A stretch of DNA of 64,000 nt from Actinernus sp. WN-2022 (GCA_030867875.1 JAOWCC010001589.1:88621537-88685536), one strand, 5' to 3'; positions 20,961 through 33,124 are shown, counted from the first letter of the stretch. Made by a program: numbers and translations. The notes: generated from the letters alone by a model not told the origin.

Positions 20961-23745
20961 CTGACTAACAGCTAAAGTTGTTGTTAAGGGTTTTACTAGC
21001 TTGGAATCGGGCCCTTTGTGTTCTGCCCTGAATGTGACATACCATACCTTGAACCAGATGAATAGAGGGGAGAATAGAAATAACAGCATTATATATTGTC
21101 GGTTACTGTGATTCATGTTCACTAAATTATCACTGACTGGTCTTGTTTCATTGAATCATAGCTCAGGAACAACATTGTCTCACTGAAACAAAAATTAAGT
21201 CTTGGAGGTGGGGCATTTGTAAGCAAAGAAAAGTTGGAGTGCGGAATTGGTCAAATAGATTCAAAATAGCGAATGTTACACATTTTTTATAAGAGATTTG
21301 TACTCATGTTGGGGCATTTGCATAGCTTAGCTGACCCCACGGTGGGGCATTTGCACTGTCTGCTTCAAACTGTCAAATGCCCCACAAATACCTGGGGGAT
21401 GGACAGATTTGAAATTGATAGAGATCAGGCTCCTGTAGAGATATACATTTAAGGTTGCAAATGGTGAACTCCCCCCCCCCCCCCTAAATATTGCAATTGT
21501 AAAATACTATTTAATCGAACCTGCAAAGTTATACCATATACCCCGGGCACCACACCATTTACACAGCTGGACTTCGCAAAACAAAATGGAAGTTACACAA
21601 TCATTGCAACTGACTTTCTCCTTCTACTATTAAAATTTTAACACTCTAAAGCAAACAATATTTTTGTTTCAATTTGATGCCATACATACGGCCCGAGTAC
21701 AGGCTGAGTACAGCCTCTTGTTTTAATGATCGCTCATCCCGCAGAAGCTGATCTTACAAACTGTTAGCAACCGTATTAAAGCAGTTCGAGCAGCTGTTTT
21801 CATTTATCAGCGCTGCGAATAGTGATGCATTTTGGGATTGTTTACTGACCGCAGGGGTGGCCTGGCCAATCGATCAGGGGTAAGAAATTGCTCAAAAGCA
21901 ACTTCTTAGTCAGTTCATGGTTGAAGAATGAAGAATGTTGCTATCGGACGCATTGAAAGCTAACGCTTGATGGCTAAAGACAATCAGCATTTGCAACATG
22001 GTGAGTTCAAATGAAATGAAAACTAAACTGGGCAAATAAGCCTGGGTGACGGTAACTCTTCTGGTTTCATTTTCACGATAAAGACGTGTACCCGTCGATT
22101 CGAAAACGTATAAGTTGTCTTCCTTAATACACAAAAAGCTGTCCCAAAGTGAGAACGTAATTTGCCGATTATATAATTGAATCCAGAGTTTTTTCGTGCA
22201 GTGAATATGTGTTACCGTGGATTCTAATCCGCCGCGGTACTAACCCAAGCTTCGATTCAATGAAATTGTAAACAGACCGAACAAGAAGGTACTTATAAAC
22301 AATCTGGCCTAAATTAAAATACGTGACAAACGCTGACTCGATTAGAAAGAAATTTGTAAGACACCGTAACGGTTGTAACTCCTCAATTCGAATTATGCTC
22401 AAAACCTTTGCAAAGTGAATGATTTTCAAGTGAAACAGCAGCGTAGCCGATTGTTATTTCCGAGAAAATTCACACATGAACAGGCCGTTGGGAGGATACC
22501 CGTCCTCTTGAAATAGTTCATGGAACTCCACGGCACTGCCACCGTGGTCTGCAGTAACTCTTACACTAATTCAGTAGGATTCATCGACTTCGGGACTGCG
22601 GACCAGAGTGGCAGTTAGTTTCACGGTTTACACTAATTAGAATTCAGTTTTGCTCCGCAGTTGTATATCAGGTCTATGATAGCGTCTACAAACACAGCAA
22701 GTGGTCCCTTTCGGTTTCGAACAATAGCCCAACTACCGGAAGAACTTAGTATGCACGTACCATCGCCAGGAAAACGCGACACGGCCGATTAGCAAGCACA
22801 GTTCATATAAATTACAAGAAAACTATGGGGGGGGGGGGGGGGGACGCTTAATCTCGAGTTCTCACTTTCCTGAGTACGATTTAAAAAATGTCTAACCAGG
22901 ATCTCAATCTACAATAATCAATATGTATTAAATAGTTCTACCTACATTTCTATAATCAGCTCGTGAATTTTAGGTTTCGTGTTTTTCAAACATAAACGAG
23001 TGTTTTGACTCAAATTATTACAGAGCTAGAGTGTAAATTGGCGAGAAAAGAACTTACTTACTGTTTATAACTTGGATTATGAGGTGGAATATACTGCATT
23101 TTGCAAAATGTCTATACTAGGCCTTCTGAACGAAGGGTTAATCGTCGTTAGTAAACGGCGCCATAAGAGCAGCTGTGGTGGATTCCTTTCAGGTTTCGTT
23201 TTTGCAGTTGAATATTTCGATCTTGGGTAAACCGGCAGAATCCGCCATCCCTGTAAATTTGGCTGTCTTGAGACCATCATATCTCTGGCGACGAGCGTCT
23301 AAAACACCAGGAACACATACCAATGGACAAATTGTTCTCTCCTTATGAAACTGCAGTGTATTTGTAACTGACCAGCAGTTATTCAAATGAATTGTCCCTT
23401 TATAAAAATAGGCCATAGCCGGACCTATAGAGAAGAGTCTGCGATACTAATTGTGGTCCGGCGATATCTCCCATTCGTGCCCGTTTTGAGGCTTGAGAGA
23501 CAGTAAACTACAATATTTTAGTATGGAAGGCGGCTCTAGTAGCTCAAAAGTAGAGGAAAAGTTTAAATAAAACTGAGAAAGGAGAAAAAGAAGTAAAAAA
23601 AAATATTTATGTCACTTATTTCTGGCGATACGTACACGGTACAGTCACATCGCCTATAGCTAGCAGCATTTGGCAGCAATGAGTAACTCACGATATGTAT
23701 TACAGCGGAGCTGATGTGGTCGTGCTAAGAAGATAACTTGGAGGC
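20961..23745. other. No gene recognised; scattered short repeats
   Basis: Contains GGGGCATTTG/CAAATGCCCC inverted motifs (about 21200-21390), a C run (21470-21484), a semi-palindrome around 22520-22665 and a G run (22826-22843). Minus-strand open stretches at 21910-22134 (74 aa), 22169-22429 (86 aa) and 23189-23416 (75 aa) match no family I know, show no convincing splice context, and are more likely chance. Confidence 0.5.
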
Positions 23746-23995
23746 GGTGTAACAGCGGATTGGTTCCGCCCAGGGATATGGTTCCGGCCGGAACCATACC
23801 CCTAGGGTTTTGGTTCCTCTCTAGGGAAATGGTTCCGGTGTCATAACATTTCCAGGAATTTGCTTCCTAGGTATCATTTTCAGGGTTTTGGTTCCTAGGT
23901 ATTATTTTCAGGGTTTTGGTTCCTAGGTATTATTTTCATGGTTTTGGTTCCTCCCGGAACTGTTTCCCTAGGGTTTTAGTTCCTCAGGGAAAAAA
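23746..23995 (+). repeat. GGTTCC-rich repeat array, left member of an inverted pair
   Basis: Starts TGTAACAGCGGATTGGTTCC and contains repeated CAGGGTTTTGGTTCCTAGG units (three tight copies at about 23878-23950). The inverted counterpart is at 27688-27825, which ends GGAACCAAAATCCTGTTACA. Confidence 0.7.
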
Positions 23996-24404
23996 GTGAA
24001 AATGAACTGTCCGTAACTAATTATTTTTATTAGTGTCATCGCTTCCATCACTTCATGAAGTTGTCTTGTGCGCTGATGTCGTAACTTCAGTGTTGTTTAT
24101 CTGCTCTATTTTGATGTCACTTTTTTATTTCAAACATTTCAGATAAAACAATCCCTAAATACGTTTCTATTATTAAATTCTAGAAAACACGTCATAAAGT
24201 TCGTTATATCGGGGTTTGGATGATAATATTTCTTCAACGTTACGTCATAAAGAGGATAATACAGTTGAGAAATAACAGTACGTGCCCTAGCATCCTCGAT
24301 AGGACAGCATGCAGTGAGCTGTTGACAGAAAGCTGTATTTATAATGTGTCCATCTGTTTAAATTTTTTTTTATGGAAATCCAGTGAGCAGCACAAGACTA
24401 GACT

Positions 24405-24916
24405 ATGGAGCTCAGTTTGGGCAGGTAGGGTCAGGGTTTTGACCTGATTTGGGCAGATCAGGGTCAGGATTTGAGTATAATTTGGGTGCAGTCAGGGTCG
24501 GGGTTCAGTATTTTTTAGGCAGTTCATTTTTTTTAGCTACTATGTCAAAAAAAGACCTTCTGTTGCCGCATTTTTATCGCCTGCCCACATGCAAGCACTG
24601 AGGTTCCCATACATCGTGACGTCGCTAATTCTATCTATGTACTTCATCTGCTGATTTGTTTACCCAATGCCACGTCCCGACTTGAAATGTTCCGTATTTT
24701 GCATGAAATCCCGGTACGCGGTATACCGGCCAGGATATATATCCGACCGTGTTTTGAAAACAATTTAAAGAAGGGCCAATCAGGTTTTTTTTTTCAAAAA
24801 AGGGGGCAATCAGGGTTTTGGAGCTCCGATTGGGTCAAACAGGGTCAGGGTTTGAGCCTCTTGGCCTCACATACATACCCATTTTTCATGTAAGTCCCCC
24901 CCCCCCCCCCCCCCGG
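24405..24916 (-). mobile_element. G-tract TIR transposon, truncated inverted copy
   Basis: The reverse complement of this segment matches 13598-14090: the CCCGGGG...ACTTACATGAAAAATGGG end, the GGCCAAGAGGCT passage, and the AACCCTGACCC-type interior. The far end stops at GGAGCTC, so about 80 bp including one terminal repeat are missing. Confidence 0.8.
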
Positions 24917-25852
24917 GAATTCAAGCCAGTAATTAATGGGTAACAGGTTCAATCTCAGTAAACGTTCAGTATAGTTAAGGCCAGATTTTTTACATATAAA
25001 CCTAGTAGCTCTTCTCTGGATTTTTTCTATTTCGATTACATTATAAATCAAAGACTGTGGGTGCCCAGACTTGAGAACAAAAGCACAGATTTGAACGGTT
25101 TCAAGCTAAGGCGTCTTGATTTAAGTTTCCCGCACAGTTTCGCTTGATAAATCCTAACATTTTATTGGCTTTGGCAGTAATTACCATAATGTGGTCATCC
25201 CATGCCGAGATCTCATTCTTTGGTGACAATTTGTAGCTGACTCCCTTGCAAGCCGTAATTTCTTTCAGTGCTAGCACGTTTTCGGTTAATGCGTAAGTTT
25301 AGATTAGTTCTTTGGTGCTAAACAATAGCGTGTTTACCTTTTGCAAAAGCCTTTTATTTGCTATCCGTGCTGTGTGTTTTGTTTATGATGTGGAGTGATT
25401 CAAAGCGAGATAACTTATTCAGTACACATCTGAATTGATAAGCTCTCAAGGGCACCCAACGAAGTTTTCGGTTAAAAAGCTGTTCGGGAGAGTAAGTTAG
25501 CCTAAAACTTTCGGATTTGAAAAAATTGTCCCTAGAAAATTGTTTTCTGAAATACTGGCTAGAAAATTTGTTTTCAATCCCTAGAAAATTATAGAAGAAA
25601 AGGGAGACTAAAAGGTTTCCCCTAAAATATTCGTGCGTATTCGTCTGATCAATGGAGTCAGAACGATCCGGAAAAAAACGTTGGTTGGAATGAAAAAAAA
25701 CACCACATATTATCACAAATCATTTAGTGAAGCGGCCACCTAAAGTTTTCGAGAACACATTTTCATTCTCTAAGAAATTCTGACATCTAAAATCCGAAAG
25801 AATAAACCTTTAGCAAATGGAGGTCACCTAAAAGAATTGCCAAAGTGAGAGT

Positions 25853-25904
25853 TAAATACCTCGAACGTCGGCAATAAGCTTATTGCCGACGTTCGAGGTA
25901 TTTA
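25853..25904. repeat. Perfect 52-bp palindrome
   Basis: TAAATACCTCGAACGTCGGC... is followed by its exact complement with no loop, centred on an AAGCTT between 25878 and 25879. Confidence 0.95.
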
Positions 25905-26269
25905 AGTGCCTTATTTCATTCTTGACGAGGTTTTCGCAAAATGTTCATTGATGTAGCTCTTTTTAGGTAGATTTTGGGCGAGTACCAAGACGGAGAAAAA
26001 GTTCTAAATCATTATAGGGATATTTAGTAAGTTTGGCTGAAGCCAAGGTGAATGAATTCCTTGGAGAAAATAATAAAACAAAGTCCTTAATGCAAGCGCA
26101 ATTCAGTGTATTTAAGCTAGAAACAACAAAATATCGTTGATTAATCTATCCGTTGCCTTTGTGAACGTTCGCAAACAAATTCCTCAATGCATGCACAGTT
26201 CAGTGATATAAGCCAAGAAATAACAATATAATATTGATTAATCTATCGGTTGCATTTGCGAACGTAAAA

Positions 26270-26651
26270 AAATAAATGCAGTTGGCCACAACGTCCTGGT
26301 AAATACAGTACGGGGAATGTGTAAAGAAGCCGGGATAGAAGGCTCAGAGCAACCACAGCAACACGAGGTTTGGAAAAGGGAATACCGGAGAAGTTTATAA
26401 TGCAGCGAACTGGCCATAGAGATATCATGATCAGGTCGCTCCAGAGCTATCAACGGCCAGATGTATCGACCAAACTAGACCTCTCCAATGCCTTTGAAAG
26501 TATTACAGAGCCTTTCTTGTCACACAAAAAGAAGATTTCAGAAGAAGAAAGTGCGTCAACGACAGCAACTAAGAAAGTTAAGAGTCGTAACGATAAGGAT
26601 GTTATTTTTGAAAATTGTTCCTTTTTCATATGTAAAGACTTTAATCTGTAA
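26270..26651 (+). pseudogene. Tyrosine recombinase (DUF3504/Crypton-like) C-terminal relic
   Basis: One frame gives VGHNVLVNTVRGMCKEAGIE. After a frameshift near 26340 another gives RLRATTATRGLEKGIPEKFI (the first catalytic Arg lies in the LRAT block) and then IMQRTGHRDIMIRSLQSYQR (His-x-x and the nucleophilic Tyr region). The 'G-I-P-E-K-x-I-x-x-R-T-G-H' passage is characteristic of eukaryotic DUF3504-type tyrosine recombinases related to Cryptons. The tail (KKKISEEESASTTATKKVKS) is basic and low complexity. N-terminal parts are missing and the frame is shifted, so it is inactive. Confidence 0.7.
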
Positions 26652-26721
26652 AATGTTAATTAACTTTAAGGATTAGTTTATTATTATTTGTGTTAACTAG
26701 TCTGGAAAAAATTGATATTCA

Positions 26722-26876
26722 GTAGAGAAAAGTGTGGTTGGTGAATTGAATTGCTCATTATAAATGCAAGTATGAGAAAAGTTCCCGGGATGTATCCAGA
26801 TACACAGGGAACGTTTCTCATACATCCCTTGTATTTATAACGAGCAATTCAATTCAATTCATCAACCCCACTTTTC
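26722..26876. repeat. Fold-back MITE
   Basis: Arms of about 65 bp (AGAGAAAAGTGTGGTTGGTG... and GAGCAATTCAATTCAATTCA...CACTTTTCCCT) form an imperfect hairpin around a GGGATGTATCCAGATACACA loop region. Confidence 0.75.
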
Positions 26877-27340
26877 CCTGCTGAAAAAAGAACCCCTAAA
26901 AATTTGTACCTCCACAAATATTTGCAACATGAAGTTACTACTAACAAATTCGTAGGCCGGGAATATTTTGCCATAGTATTTTCGGTTGACGCGATTTCCA
27001 CCTAGAAAATCCGAACAGCTAATAGCTTTCTAGAATACGTCAAAAGACATAGTAGGCGCCTTAAAATGGTTAGATGAGCTGCATACAACTGGTTTCAAAC
27101 GAATTTCAAAAAGTACTCGTTGGGTGCCCTTGAGCTCTCGCCAGCATTTGGCTCTGATTTAGCCGAATGAGCGGATGAGCGATTTCATAAATGTTTCTCT
27201 CAATTACAATATCGATTGAAGCTATTGTGCTGGTAAATAAACTAGACTCATAGCACTTTGAAGTGATGAAAAAAGTATGCTTGGCGCGTTGCTTTGTTCC
27301 GAGTCATTTTAAGCATACCTCAGATACAATTACATATACA

Positions 27341-27453
27341 GGGCTAGAGTATGGCAATAGATACCATTCAATATACCATCAAGCGGCTACTAATGGGAAT
27401 AAGTGGGAATAAGTGGTAATGTATTTTGAATGGTTTCTACTACCATACTAGAG
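27341..27453. repeat. Short inverted-repeat element
   Basis: CTAGAGTATGGCAATAGATACCATTCAA (about 27341-27370) pairs imperfectly with TTGAATGGTTTCTACTACCATACTAG (about 27428-27453). Confidence 0.5.
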
Positions 27454-27687
27454 AATAGAGTAATTATAATTTCACACCGGAAACATTATTTCCGGTCCAG
27501 TGGTTCGAGACGTGCTATGAAATTCTCGTTTCATTCAAAATCTAGCTGAAATAGATTTATTTACGCAGTAATACTACGAAAGATAACCGTTTCACAGTAG
27601 TATATATTAACAAGCAACAATCAGCTATCGACTTATATTGCATTGTTATCAATCCAGCTGACCACATTTTCCAAAACTGAAACAGAA

Positions 27688-27825
27688 AGAGGAACCAAAA
27701 CCCTAGCTCGATTTGGCACGATTTGTCAAAAATTCTAGGGATTTGGTTCCTAGCGGAACCAGGACCCTAGGGATTTGGTTCCGGTCGGAACCAAATCGGG
27801 TAGGAACCAAAATCCTGTTACAGCG
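27688..27825 (-). repeat. GGTTCC-rich repeat array, right member of the inverted pair
   Basis: GGAACCAAAACCCTAG-type units end in GGAACCAAAATCCTGTTACA, the reverse complement of the 23.75-kb array start. It may mark the other end of a 4.1-kb composite element. Confidence 0.65.
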
Positions 27826-28054
27826 GCCGTTATTGCGCGACAAGTTGCAGCGCCAGGTGGTAACACGAGCAACAAAACCAAAATTTGTTGCAAAAAGTAG
27901 AAGTCACTTAGAAATGTAAATGTGCCATCCCTAGCACATTAGTTATACGAAATTCCCAAATAACAAATTCTGAGAGTATTGCCAACTATTTTAATAATTA
28001 CTTTGCAACCATTGGTTCAAATCTTTCCAATTCTATTCCCATTGTTAATACCTC

Positions 28055-28312
28055 TTGATTCAGAACTATTTATGTAGACCCCAGGGCAATAGCTTTTACC
28101 TTCTTCCAACATCTCCTGATGAAATTGAAGATGAAATTGATAACCTAAACTCATCTAAAGCAACCGGCCCTTTTAGTATTCCCACCAAATTACTGAAAAC
28201 TCTCAAATTACTTCTTTCCAACCCATTGAATCACCTTATTAATTGCTCCTTTTCCACAGGTGTTGTACCAGACAAATTAAAGTTAGCTAGAGTAATTCCA
28301 TATTATTCATGA
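28055..28312 (+). pseudogene. LINE RT finger fragment
   Basis: Contains LPTSPDEIEDEIDNLNSSKA, then TGPFSIPTKLLKTLKLLLSN and FSTGVVPDKLKLARVIPYY, the usual start of CR1/L2-like RT domains. It stops at 28310-28312, where motif A and B sequences are missing. Confidence 0.8.
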
Positions 28313-28334
28313 CTTCAGCAATTCGGCTAAAATA

Positions 28335-28793
28335 TTGAATTTTCATCTCTTTGCAGATGATTCTAATCTCTTCCTTTTCCACAAAAATCTGCAAACTCTT
28401 GAATCAACATTAAATGAACAATTATGTAATACAAATCAATGGTTAGGTGCCAATAAACTCTCTTTGAATATTGAGAAATCTAATTTTGTAATTTTTCATC
28501 CCCCTAAAAAAAAAGTAAACTACAGCATAAATCTTATCATTAACCAAAAGGTATTTAAACAAGTAAGAAGCATTAAATACTTAGGAGTTCTAATAGACTG
28601 CAACTTGAACTGGAAAGATCATGTTCATCAAGTATCCAAAAAACTTTCAAGAGGCATTGGAATATTACTAAAACTTAGACATTTCGTTAATATTCATATC
28701 CTTACCCAACTTTATTATTCACTAATATATCCTTTTTTGACATATGGGCTAATAGTCTGGGGAAATACCTACACTCAAATACCAAACCATTAG
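28335..28793 (+). pseudogene. LINE RT motif C and thumb fragment
   Basis: Reads NFHLFADDSNLFLFHKNLQT (F-A-D-D catalytic pair), LGANKLSLNIEKSNFVIFHP, RSIKYLGVLIDCNLNWKDHV and LIYPFLTYGLIVWGNTY. The jump from 'ARVIP' in the previous fragment to 'HLFADD' shows an internal deletion of roughly 100-130 codons. Confidence 0.85.
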
Positions 28794-29165
28794 TCACTCT
28801 ACAAAAGAAAGCTATACGGATAATAACATTTTCTAAGTTTCGTTTACACACAAGCCCCCTCTTTGCCGATCTCAAGCTTCTGAAGTTTCCTGATATTGTT
28901 ACTTTGCACACTGCACTTTTTATGTACCAATATACTGAGGGTAAGCTCCTACCAATTTTGACAATTTCTTCACATTGGTCAGTAGAAAACATCAATACAG
29001 GACTCGCTTAGCCTATAAATCATCTTACTGCCTCCCAATAGTTCGTACAAATTATGGAAAAAAATAATATTAGATATTATGGCCCCGTAATTTGGAATAG
29101 CATTGATGAACCACTAAAGACTCTTAGTAAATACTCCTTCAAATGCAAACTCAAGGATAGCTTAA

Positions 29166-30189
29166 AGTGCCACTGAAACGAAAATGTGCCCAAAGTTTTT
29201 ACGAAATAAAAATGTCCGTTTGATATCCAACTTTCAAGAATTGTTCTTTGTTTGGGGTTAAAACAAAAGAAAAATCACTATTTCGCCCTGCAAGTATCAC
29301 TCAAAACGGCGTTTGTCGCTCCCTTTTGGCGAACCCTAATTAATATGCGTGACGTCAGTAGTTGTAGTCGGCGAAAGTTGGCACATGCGACAAACTACCT
29401 AAGAGTATAGATTAGAGAGAGCAGGTCAGTTTTCATCCATAAAAAAGTATTTTTGATGTCGGAAAACAAACTCTTGTGAACGCCACAGGGTCTAATTTTA
29501 GCTTGTTTTCTATTGGCTCTTCGGTTTGCCGCGAAATGGGTTCAATCAAGCTAGCTCATTGCAGACTAGAATATTCAGCCAAACCCCAAAACTGGCCATT
29601 GTCGGAGGAAATAGGAGAAAATGCATATCCTGTTCGACCAATTATTGTTGACTTTACTGCAACAATAGTTCTGCGACTATTTCACGTCCAGAAAACAGGC
29701 ACTTTTGCGCATGCGTTAATTTCTTAACTTCCGGTTTCTAAAAATCCTAAACACATTGCGCGCTTTCAATAAACACCAAACTTTTTCCCGTTAAAATGTT
29801 GTTGACCACGTTCTCCACAAAATCGAGCATGGATTTTGGAAACCGACAATAAATGCCAAAGTTATGGCTTTTCATTCGCCAAAAATGCTTAAAATTGGAC
29901 TGAAAAGTGTTCTAAAATCTTTATTTTTTGTCGTAATGGCAAACGCATGCTCGGTTTTATGCGCCTTTATTCGTAGGTTCGGAAAATATTCATAAATTAC
30001 TAGTAAATCAAAAATCCTTTCTGATTTTGATGACGTCATCGTGACCTCACTTGATGACGTCATCAGACTACAAGACTTTACCCTAGGAGTCACCTTGACA
30101 ATAATTATTGCCCACTCTTTAATTTTCCGGGTTTTATGAGACTTCAAACTTTCCCTAGCAACGGCCGATTTAAATATGTCAATGGGCCC
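29166..30189. mobile_element. TTAA-target DNA element inside the LINE (1024 bp)
   Basis: Flanked by TTAA at 29162-29165 and 30190-30193. Removing it joins ...KLKDSL to a plausible LINE ending (INMYSCT stop), which supports insertion at a TTAA site as in piggyBac or Kolobok families. The ends (AGTGCCACTGA and TCAATGGGCCC) are only weakly inverted. It contains a TGATGACGTCATC direct pair near 30025-30065 and no transposase ORF. Confidence 0.6.
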
Positions 30190-30720
30190 TTAATTAACAT
30201 GTATTCTTGCACCTGAGCCTGTATTCATACTGTCTTCCTGCTGCTAACCTGTTACTCTTATAATTTTTTCCCTGACGTCGCACTTTCAGCGGCCCTAGTT
30301 TCCTAGCTGCTTTTCTGTTTTCTTGTATGATTGTAACACATTCTGTACGTCTTAATAAAACGTTGCTGACTTCCGTGCGGCCCCTTCCAATATATTGTCT
30401 CATTGTCATTATTAAAAATGTAAAATAGAAATGTTTTCTATTCGGCTGAGCGAAGCAAAAGAGAATATAATTATATTGTACTTCGTGAATGTCTATCTTG
30501 TAACGTAGTTGTAGCTGTAGTTAAGCATATGTAGTTCTTTCCTATTTCATTATATATACCTGACCACAATATTTATATTTTACTTTTAATGGTCACCTGT
30601 CTAGACTAGCCCATTATGGTTATTACAGGTGTTCTGTACTCATTTTTGTTGTTGCTTTGGTCTTTATTTAGTTTGCACATGTAACCAAGAAGTACAATAA
30701 AACGTTGTTGTTGTTGTTGC

Positions 30721-31000
30721 AACATGGAAATTTGTTGCGTGGCAAGTTGCTCGAGTAGGTGGTAATACGTGCAACATCGCGCTTCAACTCGCAACGCAAT
30801 ATTGTTGCGAGATCTAGACAAGTTGCAATAAATTGTTGCCCGTATTACTAGATTTCTCTTATTATAAAATGCTGATAGACTTTCAATGTTCCTGAGGTCA
30901 TCACAGCTGTGTTCGCGTTATCCTCGAAACTTAATTAGTCGTGTCTCAATAAACGTAAACATTGGTATACGCACTAGCTTAGCTTCCCTTACTTTCGATA
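30721..31000. other. GTTGC-rich repeat; no gene
   Basis: GTTGC/GCAAC motifs are dense at 30705-30850 and resemble a shorter stretch at 27825-27905 (both contain AGGTGGTAA and GAGCAAC-like motifs), probably one short repeat family. Confidence 0.45.
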
Positions 31001-31029
31001 CGGGCCAGTGAGCACTTGTCATGTGTTAA

Positions 31030-32600
31030 TTGATCTGCAGTATTTACGTTAATAATTCAATAACTTTTAATGATAGAAGAGAGCTTGTCCCCAATGAAAT
31101 TGAAGCTGTTTGTATTGAAGTATCAAATCGAAATAGTAGACCTTTCATTATCTCATCAATTTACAGGCCTCCCGATTCTGAATACCTTACTAAAATTGAA
31201 ACTTTACTGATGAAAATTGATTGTGAGAACAAAGAAATGCACCTATTGGGTGATCTAAATTGTAACTTATTTCATCCCAGTCCCAGTGCTCATACAATTA
31301 AATTGAAAGGAATATGTGACTTATATCAACTCAACCAGCTTATAAGTGAACCTACTAGAGTTACATCAAATTCATCCTCTCTCATAGATCTTTTCATCAC
31401 AAGTAGTCCAGAGAAAGTAGTTAAAACCGGAGTTATGCATTTGGGTATTAGTGATCACAGCCTTATTTATGCAATACGTAAAATTAACATAAATAGAGAT
31501 AATGTTAGAGCGAGAAAAGTTATCCACTCTAGATGTTTTCGGAAATTTAATCCAGCAAATTTCCATAGTGATCTCGAAACTCAAAATTGGTCAATGTTAG
31601 AGAACTTGTCTGGAGATCCCGACAATATGTGGCGTAAATGGAGACAAATGTTCTTGACAGTCCTCGATCGCCACGCCCCGATCAAATCCAAAAGAGTTAG
31701 AGCAGCCAATCTTTCCTGGGTTACCAAAGATTTAAAAAGCCTCATGATTGAAAGAGATCGTTTGAAGCGGAAAGCAGTCATCCGTCAGCATGATTGTGAG
31801 TCTTGGACAGCATATAAATACTCACGAAACAAAGTGAATATAGCTATGTGTAAGACTAAAAGTGATTATTATAATAATATATTAGACAAACAAAAAGACG
31901 ACCCTCTAAATAATCTCATGGACAATCACTCAAAACACGATACTATAAATGAAATCAAAGTCAACGAAAAATCAGTTACCTGTCCTACGGAAATCGCCGA
32001 ACATTTTAACAAATACTTCGACGAAATCGGACCTAACCTAGAGTCAACTATTGATCATGACCCTGACAATCGTAAAAACTTTGAAGAATTTATAGCACAT
32101 ACACAAAGTGTATTTGAGTTCGAGGCAACATCGACGGTCAAAGTACTTAGTGCCATTAAGGGCTTATGTGCTTCTAAGGCCACAGGCATAGACGAAATAC
32201 CCGCCAAAATGATCAAGGAAGCTGCCCCAATTATAACCAGTTCTTTAACTCTACTCTTTAATGATATCATAAGGACAGGAATTTTTCCTAACGAATGGAA
32301 ATTAGCAAGGGTAACACCCATTCACAAAACTGGTCCTAAAAATATTCTCGATAATTTCAGACCAATCTCTGTTCTTCCTGTCATTAGTAAACTCTTAGAA
32401 AAAATTATGTACGAACAACTCTACAACTACTTAATGATAAATAACCTACTTTCTGATAACCAATTCGGTTTTAGGAAATTCCATTCTACTGCAACAGCAT
32501 TGCTAACAACTACAAATGAATGGCTAGTTAATATGGATCGTGAGTTACTTAATCTTGTAACGGATTTCCTAGACGATTATTCAACTGCAAATCGATTCGT
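31030..32600 (+). pseudogene. LINE ORF2 fragment: AP endonuclease to RT fingers
   Basis: A long open frame with endonuclease blocks (ISSIYRPPDSEYLTKI, MHLLGDLNCNL, SEPTRVTSNSSSLIDLFI, GISDHSLIYAI), a linker (WVTKDLKSLMIERDRLKRKA, EHFNKYFDEIGPNL) and RT fingers (LCASKATGIDEIPAKMIK, GIFPNEWKLARVTPIHKTG, NFRPISVLPVISKLLEKIMY, NQFGFRKFHSTATALL). After WLVNMDREL the family sequence is lost, so motifs A-C are absent. The 5' end starts within the endonuclease. It is a different subfamily from the copies at 0.5-5.3 and 28-30.7 kb. Truncated at both ends. Confidence 0.85.
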
Positions 32601-32636
32601 TACTCTCATCTTGCTCCATATATATATGTCTCCTCT

Positions 32637-32782
32637 ATTGCTGGTTTTCACTTGACGTCATAGACGCCATGTTGGTGCCCTTAAACAATAGATTCCTCGT
32701 TAGCTTCTTTTGTTGGGGCACCAACATGGCCGCCATGCCCTTTGTCATTTGAATCTCTGGGGATTGAGTGAAAACCAGCAAT
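32637..32782. repeat. MITE with ATTGCTGGTTTTCACT ends
   Basis: Inverted ends ATTGCTGGTTTTCACT (left) and GTGAAAACCAGCAAT (right). Inner CCAACATGGC/GCCATGTTGG motifs resemble the MITE at 35410-35541. Confidence 0.75.
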
Positions 32783-32911
32783 AGACGGCCTTTCCCACGC
32801 CGCGGCCATCTTGGAATATACCTATTGTTAATTAATGCTTACCCAGCCTCGGTTCAACACGTTTGAGACCGAGGCTGGGAAAGCATTAACAATAGCGTGG
32901 GAAAGGTCTAT
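32781..32911. repeat. Palindromic MITE
   Basis: ATAGACGGCCTTTCCCACGC at the left pairs with GCGTGGGAAAGGTCTAT at the right. An inner hairpin (CTATTGTTAATTAATGCTT...CCCAGCCTCGGT) folds on its complement. Confidence 0.75.
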
Positions 32912-33124
32912 ACTCCAACGAGCCACCGACACGCTAAATATGCTTGACTTTCATCGTTATTCATGGCCGTGATCAACTCGGTTCACGCGCGCTGCGGCAG
33001 TAACTAGCGAGCTTCCCTGCTTGCAGAACCTTCTATTCCTCCCTTTCTGTAATCGGACTGGCGGGGGAAAGAAGGAACCAGACCCATGGTCACGCACACA
33101 GGTACACAACACACGAAAGCCTTC

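Larger units (their letters stand above)
25447..27132 (+). mobile_element. TIR transposon, 1686 bp, 6-bp target duplication
   Basis: The ends are CAAGGGCACCCAACGA (25447-25462) and its exact complement TCGTTGGGTGCCCTTG (27117-27132). They are flanked by AGCTCT at 25441-25446 and 27133-27138. Inside are a 52-bp perfect palindrome (25853-25904), a roughly 90-bp direct duplication (about 26085-26265), a tyrosine-recombinase relic (26270-26651) and a nested fold-back MITE (26722-26876). A partial relative lies at 6088-6345. No transposase of a TIR-using family is visible. Confidence 0.75.
27950..30720 (+). mobile_element. CR1/L2-like LINE with internal deletion, split by a TTAA element
   Basis: In order: linker fragment (IANYFNNYFATIGSNL, about 27985), RT fingers (28055-28312), a deletion, RT motif C to thumb (28335-28793), then the C-terminus (YGPVIWNSIDEPLKTL, about 29075-29160). 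The 3' UTR resumes after the insertion at 30194 and ends near 30720 in GTT repeats. Dead copy. Confidence 0.75.
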
